A DNA stretch of 12,481 nt from NCBI GenBank assembly GCA_035942035.1, contig DASZDK010000084.1, positions 1 to 12,481 on the forward strand, written 5' to 3'. Origin of the DNA: JAHWJR01 sp035942035 (GTDB taxonomy: Bacteria > Actinomycetota > Acidimicrobiia > Acidimicrobiales > CADCSY01). The notes below the pieces were generated by a model. That model was not told the DNA's origin and searched no databases. It saw nothing but the letters and a program-made list of their open reading frames with translations. The position numbers and the translations under genes were made by a program. Positions 1 to 9,475 of the stretch are shown here, in pieces (the stretch's first letter is position 1; the number at the start of each line of letters is the position of its first letter).

Positions 1-1
1 C

Positions 2-505
2 GGCAAGGGCTCCGAGGAAGCCGAGATCATGCTGGTGGGCGAACAGCCGGGTGATCGGGAAGACCGGGAAGGCCAGCCGTTCGTAGGACCCGCCGGCCGG
101 GTGCTGGACGAGGGGCTCGAGGCCGCCGGCATCGACCGCCGAGACGCCTACGTGACCAACGTGGTGAAGCACTTCAAGTGGACACCCCGGGGCAAGGTGC
201 GGCTCCACCAGAAACCCAACGCCGCCGAGCAGGCCGCCTGCCGACCGTGGCTCGAGGCCGAGGTGCGCACCGTGGCACCGCGAGTGCTCGTCGCCCTCGG
301 GGCCACGGCGGCCAAGTCCCTGCTGGGCAGCGGTTTCCGGGTCACCAAGGACCGGGGCCACTTCGTCGAGTCACCCCTCGCCCCCCACGTGCTGGCCACC
401 GTCCATCCCTCGTCGATCCTGCGCACCGAGGACGGTAACGAGCGGCGGGCCGCCATGCAGGGCTTCGTGGACGACCTCACCGTGGCCGCCGGCGTCCTGC
501 GGTGA
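2..505 (+). CDS. udgX: UdgX-family uracil-DNA glycosylase, 5'-truncated by window edge
   Basis: Uracil-DNA glycosylase-superfamily protein of the UdgX type, which excises uracil from DNA and, in the characterised mycobacterial enzyme, stays covalently joined to the abasic site through a histidine. The reading frame is open from base 2, and the visible 167 residues lack the N-terminus (about 40 residues by comparison with UdgX as I remember it), including the expected N-terminal iron-sulphur cysteines. Seen here: the active-site motif GEQPGDREDREGQPFVGPAG, then VTNVVKHFKW, the R-loop GKVRLH with its histidine codon at 206-208, an ACRPWL segment that may supply a cluster cysteine, and the C-terminal motif ATVHPSSILR. 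The first internal ATG (29) falls inside the domain and cannot be the real start. The classical UdgX R-loop reads KRRIH; here it is KVRLH, keeping the key arginine and histidine. The stop overlaps the next gene's GTG. Family assignment is strong; covalent activity is inferred. Confidence 0.9.
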   Translation, partial: GKGSEEAEIMLVGEQPGDREDREGQPFVGPAGRVLDEGLEAAGIDRRDAYVTNVVKHFKWTPRGKVRLHQKPNAAEQAACRPWLEAEVRTVAPRVLVALGATAAKSLLGSGFRVTKDRGHFVESPLAPHVLATVHPSSILRTEDGNERRAAMQGFVDDLTVAAGVLR

Positions 506-921
506 GCGTCCGGGTGGCCACGACCATCGACGCACCACCCGAGAAGGTCTGGTCCCACCTCGCCGACGTGGGCTCCCACGTCGACTGGATGCTCGACGCC
601 GAGGCCATCAGGTTCACCTCGCCGCAGCGGCGGGGCGTGGGCACCAGCTTCGACTGCGACACCCGTGTGGGGCCGTTCCGGCTGACCGACCGCATGGAGG
701 TCACCGAGTGGGACGAGGGCCGGGTGATGGGCGTCCGCCACGCCGGGCTGGTGAAGGGCGAGGGGCGCTTCACCCTGGCGCCGGCCGGCGGCGGCCACCA
801 CACCTGCTTCACCTGGGAGGAGCGGCTGTCGTTCCCGTGGTCACTGGCTGGTCCTGTCCTGGCGGCAATCTGGCGCCGGAACCTCGGCCGCCTGAAGCGC
901 AGCGTCGAGCAGGGCGGCTGA
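502..921 (+). CDS. SRPBCC-fold (polyketide cyclase/START-like) small protein
   Basis: A 139-residue protein with the layout of the SRPBCC ligand-binding superfamily: an opening strand VRVATTIDAPPEKVWSHLAD followed by the first helices, a run of strands in the middle (VGTSFDCDTRVGPFRLTDRM, MEVTEWDEGR, GRFTLAP, HHTCFTWEERLSF), and a long C-terminal helix at about residues 110-136 (PVLAAIWRRNLGRLKRSVEQ). The fold encloses a hydrophobic pocket, and members range from lipid binders to cyclases, so no ligand or reaction can be named. It has no signal peptide or membrane segment and should be cytoplasmic. The GTG start overlaps the UdgX stop as GTGA with no clear ribosome-binding site, so translation is probably coupled to udgX. 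The neighbour gives no firm clue to its job. Confidence 0.82.
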   Translation: MSVRVATTIDAPPEKVWSHLADVGSHVDWMLDAEAIRFTSPQRRGVGTSFDCDTRVGPFRLTDRMEVTEWDEGRVMGVRHAGLVKGEGRFTLAPAGGGHHTCFTWEERLSFPWSLAGPVLAAIWRRNLGRLKRSVEQGG

Positions 922-951
922 GGTCGCCGCGTCGTCGTTCGGGTCAGGCGA

Positions 952-1530
952 GTGCACCCTCAGGAGCATCGGGGCGAGTCGTTCGACCTGGTGTGCCCGC
1001 ACTGCCAGGACGAGCGGATCTTCCGTGTGGTCCAGCCCGGGCACCTCGGGACCTGCACCCACTGTGGGCTCCCGCTGCTGTTGAGCGTCGTCCCCACCGG
1101 CGACGGCCCCACCGTTGTGGTGACGCGCCCACACGAGCCTCCGATCACCCGACGCCAGACCGCCGGCCTTCCCGAAGGCATCGCCAACGACGCGCTGGAG
1201 GCAGCTCGGTGCTACTCCTTCATGGCCTACCGCGGTGCCGGGCTGCTGGCCCGGCGCACCGTCGAACAGGCAATCGTCATGCTCGGCGTGCCTCCGACCA
1301 AGAAGACGCTCCAACACAAGCTGCATTGGCTCCTCGAGGCGGGCCACCTCCCGAAGCGGTGGGCGTCGCCCGCTGGGACCATCCTGGAGGTCGGAAACGC
1401 CGCGGCCCACGGCGCGGGCGCCATCAGCAAAGGTGAAGCCCATGCAGGGGTGACGGCTGCCCTTTTGGTCGTGACCGTGCTGGTCGGGGAAGGCAGGCCC
1501 GACGCCGGGCCGTGGCCGTCCCGCGGATGA
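952..1530 (+). CDS. Zinc-ribbon plus DUF4145-like domain protein
   Basis: A 192-residue protein of unknown function. Residues 11-45 form a likely treble-clef or zinc-ribbon, with C15-P-H-C18 and C35-T-H-C38. Residues about 70-150 resemble DUF4145: LPEGIANDALEAARCYSFMAYR, then ARRTVEQAIVMLGV, a lysine-rich KKTLQHKLHWLLEAGHLP stretch, and the typical ending VGNAAAHG. DUF4145 proteins and domains occur beside or within restriction and other defence genes. I recall the family being placed near the HEPN nucleases, but that is from memory and not proved here. The GTG start at 952 leaves a 30-base gap after the SRPBCC gene and has only a weak purine-rich upstream stretch. An ATG start is not available nearby. 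The C-terminal 15 residues look unstructured. A strong hairpin follows the stop by 7 bases. It could be a regulatory or defence component; no reaction can be assigned. Confidence 0.72.
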   Translation: MHPQEHRGESFDLVCPHCQDERIFRVVQPGHLGTCTHCGLPLLLSVVPTGDGPTVVVTRPHEPPITRRQTAGLPEGIANDALEAARCYSFMAYRGAGLLARRTVEQAIVMLGVPPTKKTLQHKLHWLLEAGHLPKRWASPAGTILEVGNAAAHGAGAISKGEAHAGVTAALLVVTVLVGEGRPDAGPWPSRG

Positions 1531-1537
1531 CCCCCGT

Positions 1538-1556
1538 GCGCCACCTCCCGTGGCGC
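1538..1556. terminator. Perfect 7-bp hairpin between convergent genes
   Basis: GCGCCAC (1538-1544) and GTGGCGC (1550-1556) are exact reverse complements around a 5-base CTCCC loop. The hairpin lies 7 bases after the DUF4145 gene's stop and 64 bases beyond the kptA stop on the other strand, so it is placed to end both transcripts. There is no T-run on either side, as is common for high-GC actinobacterial terminators. The rest of the 90-base gap (1531-1620) shows nothing else. Confidence 0.55.
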
Positions 1557-1620
1557 TCCTGTCCTGCGTGACCCGAGTGTGCTCTTCGACCAGGTCGATC
1601 GGGTCCCGTCGGCTGCTCGC

Positions 1621-2166
1621 CTAGATCTCGGTGATGAAGGCAGCCGGCACAGCCAGCACCAGCCACACTCCGTTGGCGCTCATCCAGAAGTCGTGACCGG
1701 CGGCACACATCGAGTCGGCCTGCACTGCAAGCACGACTGGTGCTCCTCGTCGCCCCCCGACATCGGTCGCTGTCGCCGGATCAGGTGAGAGGTGGACGTA
1801 CTGACGGCCCATCGGGCGAAGCCCTTCTGCCAGGATGCTGTCTACGAACCGCCTAACGGTGCCGTGGTACAGGACCGCAGGGGGTCTACGCGTCTCCAGC
1901 CCGAGGTCGACGGCGATGGAGTGCCCTTGGCGAGCTCGAATACGCCGTCCGGGGCCATCGAGCTCGTACCGCTGCTTGTCGTTCGTCGCCACGATCACTC
2001 GCAGCTCCTCGAAGCCGATGGCGATGCCGTCGCCGTTGGCAGCTCGCAAAAGAGCCGCAACCTCGACCCATCCGTCCGAGCTCATCTTCAAGCCGGCCCC
2101 GTCCGGATCGTGCCTCAGTCGGTACGCCAGATACTTGCTCGCTCGGATGCTCTCGTCCTGCGGCAC
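1621..2166 (-). CDS. kptA: RNA 2'-phosphotransferase, Tpt1/KptA family
   Basis: NAD+-dependent enzyme that removes an internal RNA 2'-phosphate, giving ADP-ribose 1'',2''-cyclic phosphate and nicotinamide. It finishes tRNA splicing in yeast; its bacterial role is unknown. The 181 residues match the usual family length. Seen: RLRHDP (R18, H19) and DGWVEVAALL in the N-terminal lobe, RIRARQGHSIAVDL (R77 is the likely catalytic arginine), LYHGT at 99-103, GRQYVHLSPDPATATDVGGRRG (R139 or R140 as the last arginine of the Arg-His-Arg-Arg quartet), and NGVWLVLAVP near the end. The frame stays open far upstream, but that part is a glgB shadow. The GTG at 2166 gives MPQDESIRASKYLAYRLRHD, a normal family start, 11 bases after the glgB stop. 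It has no clear ribosome-binding site, so translation may depend on ribosomes leaving glgB. Sampled lines are about 62-67% GC, near the low end for the window. Confidence 0.92.
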   Translation of the reverse strand: MPQDESIRASKYLAYRLRHDPDGAGLKMSSDGWVEVAALLRAANGDGIAIGFEELRVIVATNDKQRYELDGPGRRIRARQGHSIAVDLGLETRRPPAVLYHGTVRRFVDSILAEGLRPMGRQYVHLSPDPATATDVGGRRGAPVVLAVQADSMCAAGHDFWMSANGVWLVLAVPAAFITEI

Positions 2167-2177
2167 AAGCGTGAGGC

Positions 2178-4409
2178 TCAGGTGACCGGTGCCAACCAGA
2201 CGACGCCCAGGGGCGGCAGTGTCAGGACCACCGACTGGTCGAGGCCGTGCCAGGGACGGGCCTCGGCCTCGAGAACCGGACCGACCTCCGAGCCGCTGCC
2301 GCCGAAGCAGGTGGCGTCGGTGTTGAGGAGAACCTCCCAGCGTCCACCCGACGGAAGCCCCACCCGGTAGCCGTAACGGGGCACCGGCGTGAGGTTGGCC
2401 AGGCACACCACCGGGCGTCCGGGCCCTTCGTAGCTCCCTGTCGGGAGCCGAAGGAACGAGTAGCAGCTCTGGTCGGCGTCGTTGGCGTCGATCCACTCGA
2501 AGCCGGCCGGGTCGAAGTCGCCCGTCCACAGCGCCGGCTCGTCCCGGTGCAGCCGGTTGAGATCACGTACCAACGCCTGGATGCCGGCGTGGCCGGGGTC
2601 GTCGAGCAGGTGCCAGTCGAGGCTCCGCTCGGAGCTCCACTCTTGGGCCTGGGCGAACTCGCAGCCCATGAACAGCAACTGCTTGCCGGGATGGGCCCAC
2701 ATCCAGCCGAACAGGGCCCGCAGGTTGGCCAGCTTCTGCCAGGCGTCACCGGGCATCTTCCCCAGCAACGATCCCTTGCCGTGCACGACCTCGTCGTGGG
2801 AGAGGGGGAGCACGAAGTTCTCGCTGAAGGCGTAGAGCAGCCCGAAGGTGAGCATGTGGTGGTGAAACCGGCGGTGGATGGGGTCGTTGGAGAAGTAGTC
2901 GAGGGTGTCGTGCATCCACCCCATGTTCCACTTGTGGCCGAAGCCGAGACCCCCCACGTAGACCGGGCGGCTGACCCCCGGCCAGGCCGTGGACTCCTCG
3001 GCGATGGTGAGCACACCGGGGTGGCGGCCATGCATCAGGGTGTTGAACTCCTGGAGGAACGACACCGCCTCCAGGTTCTCCCGTCCACCGTGGCGGTTGG
3101 GGATCCACTCCCCCTCCTTGCGGGAGTAGTCGAGGTAGAGCATGGACGCCACCGCGTCGACCCGCAGGCCGTCGACGTGCAGCTCCTCCACCCAGTACAG
3201 GGCACTGGCCATGAGGAAGTTGCGGACCTCGTTGCGGCCGAAGTTGAACACCAACGTGCCCCAGTCGGGGTGCTCGCCCTGCCGAGGGTCGGCGTGCTCG
3301 TAGAGGGCGGTGCCGTCGAAACGGGCCAGGGCCCAGTCGTCCTTGGGGAAGTGTGCCGGCACCCAGTCGACGATGACGCCGATGCCCCGGGCGTGGAAGG
3401 CGTCGACCAGGGCCCGGAAGTCGTCGGGCGTGCCGAACCGGGCCGTGGGAGCGAAGTAGCTGGAGACCTGATAGCCCCACGACGGGGAGTAGGGGTGCTC
3501 GCTGACCGGCAGCATCTGCACGTGGGTGAAGCCCTGCTCGGCCACGTAGTCGACCAGCTGGGTGGCGAGCTCGCGGTAGGTGAGTGGGCGGTTGCCCTCT
3601 TCGGGAACCCTGCGCCACGAGCCCAGATGCACCTCATAGGTCGACAGCGGCCGATGGAGCGGGTCGGTGGTGCGACGCTGCTCCTGCCACTCGTCGTCAC
3701 CCCACTGGTGGCGGGACTCGGTGACCACGCTGGCTGTTCCCGGCAGCTCCTCGGTGGCGAAAGCGAGCGGGTCGGCCTTGACCCGCAGGTGGCCCTCTTG
3801 GGTCAGGATCTCGTACTTGTAGCGGGTGCCGGCCTCGATGCCGGGGACGAACAGCTCCCAGACCCCACTCGACCCGAGGGACCGCATGGGGTGGAGGCGG
3901 CCGTCCCAGCCGTTGAAGTCACCCACCACCCGCACCGACCGGCCCGACGGGGCCCACACCCCGAACGAGACCCCCGCCACCCCTTGGTGGGTACGGCGGG
4001 TGGCGCCCAGCATCCGCCACAGCTGCTCGTGGCGGCCTTCACCCATGAGATGCAGGTCGAGCTCGCCGATGGTGGGCCAGAACCGGTACGGGTCATCGAC
4101 GACGAACGTGCCGCCGTGGGGGTACGAAACCTCCAGCTGGTAGGCCGGTGCCTCCGCCACGGCCACGTCAACGGCGAAGACGCCCCGAGGGTGGATCTGC
4201 GCCATGGGCCGGGACTCGCCGTCGTCGAGCAGCAGGTTCATGGCGGCGGCGTCGGGGCGGTAACCCCGGACCACGGTGACCCCTTTCCCGTCGCTGTGGG
4301 GGCCGAGGACACGGTGGGGGTCGGGGTGCTCGCCCCCGACCAGGCGGGCCAGCTCAGCGTCGATCGGTCCCGGCGCGCCCGGCTGCGGAGGGGAAGCGGC
4401 GGACGTCAT
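2178..4409 (-). CDS. glgB: 1,4-alpha-glucan branching enzyme (GH13)
   Basis: Cytoplasmic enzyme that cuts alpha-1,4-glucan chains and rejoins the piece through an alpha-1,6 bond, making the branches in the polymer built by GlgE. At 743 residues it is the long form. An N1-type module (about 15-110) and a CBM48 module (about 120-225, with FGVWAPSGRSVRVVGDFNGW) precede the GH13 barrel (about 245-620) and a C-terminal beta domain. The four GH13 regions are visible: DWVPAHFP, GLRVDAVASMLYLDY (nucleophile D418), LTIAEEST (acid/base E471) and LSHDEVVHGKG (D539). Spacing between these three residues equals that of the E. coli enzyme (405/458/526). The ATG at 4409 was chosen because it overlaps the mak stop as ATGA and has GGAGG seven bases upstream; a frame extension 17 codons longer lies inside mak. 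The gene is complete. Confidence 0.97.
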   Translation of the reverse strand: MTSAASPPQPGAPGPIDAELARLVGGEHPDPHRVLGPHSDGKGVTVVRGYRPDAAAMNLLLDDGESRPMAQIHPRGVFAVDVAVAEAPAYQLEVSYPHGGTFVVDDPYRFWPTIGELDLHLMGEGRHEQLWRMLGATRRTHQGVAGVSFGVWAPSGRSVRVVGDFNGWDGRLHPMRSLGSSGVWELFVPGIEAGTRYKYEILTQEGHLRVKADPLAFATEELPGTASVVTESRHQWGDDEWQEQRRTTDPLHRPLSTYEVHLGSWRRVPEEGNRPLTYRELATQLVDYVAEQGFTHVQMLPVSEHPYSPSWGYQVSSYFAPTARFGTPDDFRALVDAFHARGIGVIVDWVPAHFPKDDWALARFDGTALYEHADPRQGEHPDWGTLVFNFGRNEVRNFLMASALYWVEELHVDGLRVDAVASMLYLDYSRKEGEWIPNRHGGRENLEAVSFLQEFNTLMHGRHPGVLTIAEESTAWPGVSRPVYVGGLGFGHKWNMGWMHDTLDYFSNDPIHRRFHHHMLTFGLLYAFSENFVLPLSHDEVVHGKGSLLGKMPGDAWQKLANLRALFGWMWAHPGKQLLFMGCEFAQAQEWSSERSLDWHLLDDPGHAGIQALVRDLNRLHRDEPALWTGDFDPAGFEWIDANDADQSCYSFLRLPTGSYEGPGRPVVCLANLTPVPRYGYRVGLPSGGRWEVLLNTDATCFGGSGSEVGPVLEAEARPWHGLDQSVVLTLPPLGVVWLAPVT

Positions 4410-5746
4410 GTGATGGCCTCCAGGATGCGATGGACGGCGGACAGGGGGATGTTCACCCAATCGGGGCGGTGCGCCTGCTCGTAGCCGACCTCGTAGACCG
4501 CCTTGTCAAGCTCGAACGCGGCCTGTACCAGGCGACGGTCGGCGTCGGCACCGGGCAGCACGGCGTCGATGCCCTCGGTCCCGAGGTAGCCGGCGACGAA
4601 CGCGCCGGCGTTGCGCTGCTCCCATGACGCCCCGAGCGCCCGGAGCTCCTCGTCGGGCTCAGAGCCCCAGTCCCGGAGGGCGACCTCGGCGGCGTAGTGG
4701 AACGACCGGACCAGCCCGGCCACGTCCCGCAGCGGCGAGGACGGCCGCCGCCGTTCAGCCAGTGGCCGGTCAGGCTCGCCCTCGAAGTCGAGGACATGCC
4801 ACCCGGCATCGGTGCGCATGACCTGACCGAGGTGGTAGTCACCGTGGACCCGCAGTGCGGGACCGGGGTCGTCCACCGCACGCAGACGCCGGTAGACGGC
4901 ACGGACCCGATGGGAATCGAGCTCAGGGAGACGCACACGCTGCAGATGAGCCTCCATGTCGCCGGCCCACAGGTCGGCGTCGCCCGGCCCGCCACCGAAG
5001 GCCTGAGCCAGAGCCAGGTGCATCTCGGCGGTGATGGCGCCGAGCCGGGTGGACTCGGGCGCGAAGTCACCCCCGGCCTCCGCCGGAGGGCACCGCCGGT
5101 CGTAGAGGTCACGCAGCGACGTCAACGCCAGGGCGAAGCCTTCCGAGCCGCCCACCAGGAATTCGTTGACCATGGCAAAGTCGCCGGCATCCCCCCGCCA
5201 CTCGGCGACCGGCCGGGCCACGTTGGTGAACCCCACCTCGACCAGCGCCCTGGTGATCTCGGCGTCGGGGTTGGGGCCATCGGGCACCCGGCGGAACAGC
5301 TTCATGATCAGGCGCTCGTCGAAGACCACTGAGGTGTTGGACTGGTCGGCACCCAGGTAACGGGCCCGGCCGGCCTCCTCGCCCGGGGCCACGACCTGCA
5401 GCAGCGTCACCGCCAGCTCGGGGTCGATGAGGGCGTCGTAGGCCAGGGCCGCCCCCAGGTCGGTGTCGAGCTCGCGCAAGATGGCCTCGGGCTTGCCCTC
5501 GAGGAACGCCTCCCGACTGTCGACGGGGCGCAGACCGAGCACGGCCTGGTACGTCGCGGTTCGCATCTGCCCGTCGACGGGCAGTCGGGCCTCGACGAGC
5601 ACCTGGAGAAGCGCCGGCCACTCGGTGCGCAAAGCCTCCACCGACTTGAGGCGGAGCTCCGGGACAGCGTCATCGGCGCCACTGAACCAGCGCTGGCGTG
5701 GGAGGTACTCCGACAGGGCCTCGGTGAGGGCCTCGGGGTTGATCAT
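4406..5746 (-). CDS. mak: Maltokinase (Mak/Pep2), ATP-dependent
   Basis: Phosphorylates maltose at the reducing end with ATP, making the maltose-1-phosphate that GlgE uses. The 446 residues match stand-alone actinobacterial Mak. The N-terminal cap opens with MINPEALTEALSEYLPRQRWFSG (first 11 residues shown by sequence as MINPEALTEAL, then EYLPRQRWF), followed by a kinase-like fold with the phosphotransferase catalytic loop VHGDYHLGQV (catalytic D303) and the metal-binding VLDFEGEP (D320). Fold-wise it belongs with aminoglycoside phosphotransferase-like kinases and is often annotated that way; the context settles the substrate. The ATG at 5746 overlaps the treS stop as ATGA, with GGTGGA six bases before it as a modest ribosome-binding site. 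The 59-codon upstream extension is treS sequence in another frame. Here Mak is separate from TreS, whereas in some bacteria they are fused; in mycobacteria the two form a complex, which is possible here. Confidence 0.95.
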   Translation of the reverse strand: MINPEALTEALSEYLPRQRWFSGADDAVPELRLKSVEALRTEWPALLQVLVEARLPVDGQMRTATYQAVLGLRPVDSREAFLEGKPEAILRELDTDLGAALAYDALIDPELAVTLLQVVAPGEEAGRARYLGADQSNTSVVFDERLIMKLFRRVPDGPNPDAEITRALVEVGFTNVARPVAEWRGDAGDFAMVNEFLVGGSEGFALALTSLRDLYDRRCPPAEAGGDFAPESTRLGAITAEMHLALAQAFGGGPGDADLWAGDMEAHLQRVRLPELDSHRVRAVYRRLRAVDDPGPALRVHGDYHLGQVMRTDAGWHVLDFEGEPDRPLAERRRPSSPLRDVAGLVRSFHYAAEVALRDWGSEPDEELRALGASWEQRNAGAFVAGYLGTEGIDAVLPGADADRRLVQAAFELDKAVYEVGYEQAHRPDWVNIPLSAVHRILEAIT

Positions 5747-7451
5747 CGGCCGTCCACCAGCTCGAACCAGTAGAAGCCGTAGGGGGCGAGGGTGACGAAG
5801 TAGGGCAGCTCGCCGATGGAAGGGAACGGCACCCGGCCCAGGAGCTCGTGGGGCACGAAGCCCTCGTACTGCGCCAGGTGGAGCTCGACCGGCTGGGCGA
5901 AACGGCTGAGGTTGGTGACGCACATGACGATGTCGCGCTCGCCGTCGGCGCGTTCCAGCGTCCGGGTGAAGGCCAGCACCGAGGGGTTCTCCGCCGACAG
6001 CACCTCGAAGCTGCCCGTGCCGAACACCGGGTGCTGCTTGCGCACCGCCAGCATGCGCCTGACCCAGTGGAGCAGCGAGCTCTGGTCACGCAGCTCGGCC
6101 TCCACGTTGAGCGCCTGGTAGCCGTACACGGGGTCCATCAGCGGGGGTAGGTACAACGCGGCGAAGTCGGCTTGGGAGAACCCGGCGTTGCGGTCGGGCG
6201 ACCACTGCATGGGGGTGCGGACGCTGTCGCGGTCACCCAGGTAGATGTTGTCACCCATGCTGATCTCGTCGCCGTAGTACATGATCGGCGACCCGGGGAG
6301 GCTGAAGAGCAGGGCGTGGAGCAGCTCGGCCACCCGCCGGTCGTTGTCGATGAGCGGGGCCAGGCGGCGACGGATCCCCACGTTGCGCTTCATACGCGGG
6401 TCCTTGGCGTACTCCGCGTACATGTAGTCGCGCTCCTCGTCGGTGACCATCTCCAGGGTCAGCTCGTCGTGGTTGCGCAGGAAGATGCCCCACTGGCAAC
6501 CGTCGGGGATCTCCGGCGTCTGGGCCAGGATCTCGGTGACGGGGTAGCGCTGCTCACGCCGCAGGGCCATGAACATGCGAGGCATGAGTGGGAAGTGGAA
6601 GCACATGTGGCACTCGTCGCCGGCGCCGAAGTAGTCGACGACGTCAGAGGGCCACTGGTTGGCCTCGGCCAGCAGCACCCGCCCCGGGTAGAGCGATTCG
6701 ACCTCCTTGCGCAAGCGCCGGAGGTAGTCGTGGGTCTCCGGCAGGTTCTCGCCGTTGGTGCCGTCGCGCTCGTAGAGATAGGGCACGGCGTCGAGCCGGA
6801 ACCCGTCGAGACCGATGTCGAGCCAGTACCGAAGCACGTCGAACATGGCCTCGCCCACCTCGGGGCAGTCGTAGTTGAGGTCGGGTTGGTGGTGGAAGAA
6901 CCGGTGCCAGTAGTACTGGCCCCGCTGGGTGTCGTAGCTCCAGTTCGACGACTCGGTGTCGGTGAAAATCACCCTGGCATCCGGCCAGCGTTGGTCGTCG
7001 TCGTTCCACACGTACCAGTCCGCCTTGGGGTTGGTCCGGTCCTGGCGGGACTCCTGGAACCAAGGGTGGGCGTCGCTGGTGTGGTTCATGACCAGGTCGG
7101 CGATGACCCGGATACCCCGACGGTGCGCCTCCTCCACGAACGCCACCACGTCAGCCAGGTCCCCGTACTCGGGGAGCAGGCTGAAGAAGTCGCTGATGTC
7201 GTAGCCCCCGTCGCGCAGAGGCGACTTGTAGAACGGCAGCAGCCAGAGACAGTCGATGCCGAGCCACTCGAGGTAGTCGAGCTTGTCGGTGAGGCCCCGC
7301 AAGTCACCCACGCCGTCGTCGTTGGAGTCCTTGAAGCCCCGAAGCAGCACCTCGTAGAACACGGCGTTCTGGAACCACCGCTCGTCGGAGCTGAGCCCGG
7401 CGCTGCCCGAGGGCACACCGGTGACGCCCTCGCCGGGGGCACTCGGGGCGC

Positions 7452-7455
<4 letters not shown>
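5743..7455 (-). CDS. treS: Trehalose synthase (maltose alpha-D-glucosyltransferase), GH13
   Basis: Isomerises trehalose and maltose reversibly; next to mak and glgE it would feed trehalose into glucan synthesis. The 570 residues hold a GH13 barrel beginning WFQNAVFYEVLLRGFKDSN, with DLVMNHTSDAHPWF (region I), GFRLDAVPYLYERDGTNGEN (nucleophile D222), LLAEANQWPSDVV (acid/base E264) and FLRNHDELTLEM (D330). The ERDYMYAEYA and NVGIRRRLAPL segments are typical of TreS rather than of oligo-1,6-glucosidases. The C-terminal beta domain ends near VELVDGR without a fused kinase. The ATG at 7455 overlaps the glgE stop as ATGA and has no good ribosome-binding site, so it is probably coupled to glgE translation. 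The longer upstream extension is glgE in another frame. The first 30 residues are a low-complexity Ser/Gly/Pro/Ala tail with no sign of being a signal peptide. Confidence 0.95.
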
Positions 7456-9380
<1,925 letters not shown>

Positions 9381-9475
9381 CACTCCCTCAGGCCTACCAG
9401 GCGACGGGCCTCCGCGAAACTTGGGCTCCGTCCGCCTGCGACCGGAGGGTCGTCGGCCCGCTACCGTCCTCGCCG
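9381..9475. promoter_or_regulatory. Divergent glgE/glgP promoter region
   Basis: The only divergent gap in the window. It must carry the promoters of both the glucan-building operon (leftward) and glgP (rightward). I see GAGG at 9386-9389 on the minus strand as the glgE ribosome-binding site. No convincing -10/-35 pair is visible for glgE, and no clear operator palindrome was found in the 95 bases. Confidence 0.6.
9438..9467 (+). promoter_or_regulatory. Candidate glgP promoter giving a leaderless mRNA
   Basis: TACCGT (9462-9467) fits the TANNNT -10 pattern and ends eight bases before the glgP ATG, so transcription would begin at or within a base or two of the start codon. Eighteen bases upstream, GCGACC (9438-9443) shares only the GAC core of a -35 box. 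The only Shine-Dalgarno-like sequence, GGAGG at 9444-9448, is 27 bases from the ATG and too far to serve it. The call rests on position and motif only. Confidence 0.4.

Noticed and set aside
1621..2166. Clear horizontal acquisition of kptA from its lower GC
   Set aside because: The difference was counted by hand on only some lines, and one glgB line is as low; it is noted as a hint only.
2167..2529. Possible long N-terminal extension making kptA a 302-residue protein
   Set aside because: The extra part is glgB in another frame and has Arg/Gly/Pro-rich shadow composition; the GTG at 2166 gives a normal family length and start.
2247..4484. A 745-codon open frame on the + strand, opposite glgB
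   Set aside because: It lies fully antisense to glgB, whose catalytic motifs are intact; long antisense frames are common in high-GC DNA, and its translation has no recognisable domain.
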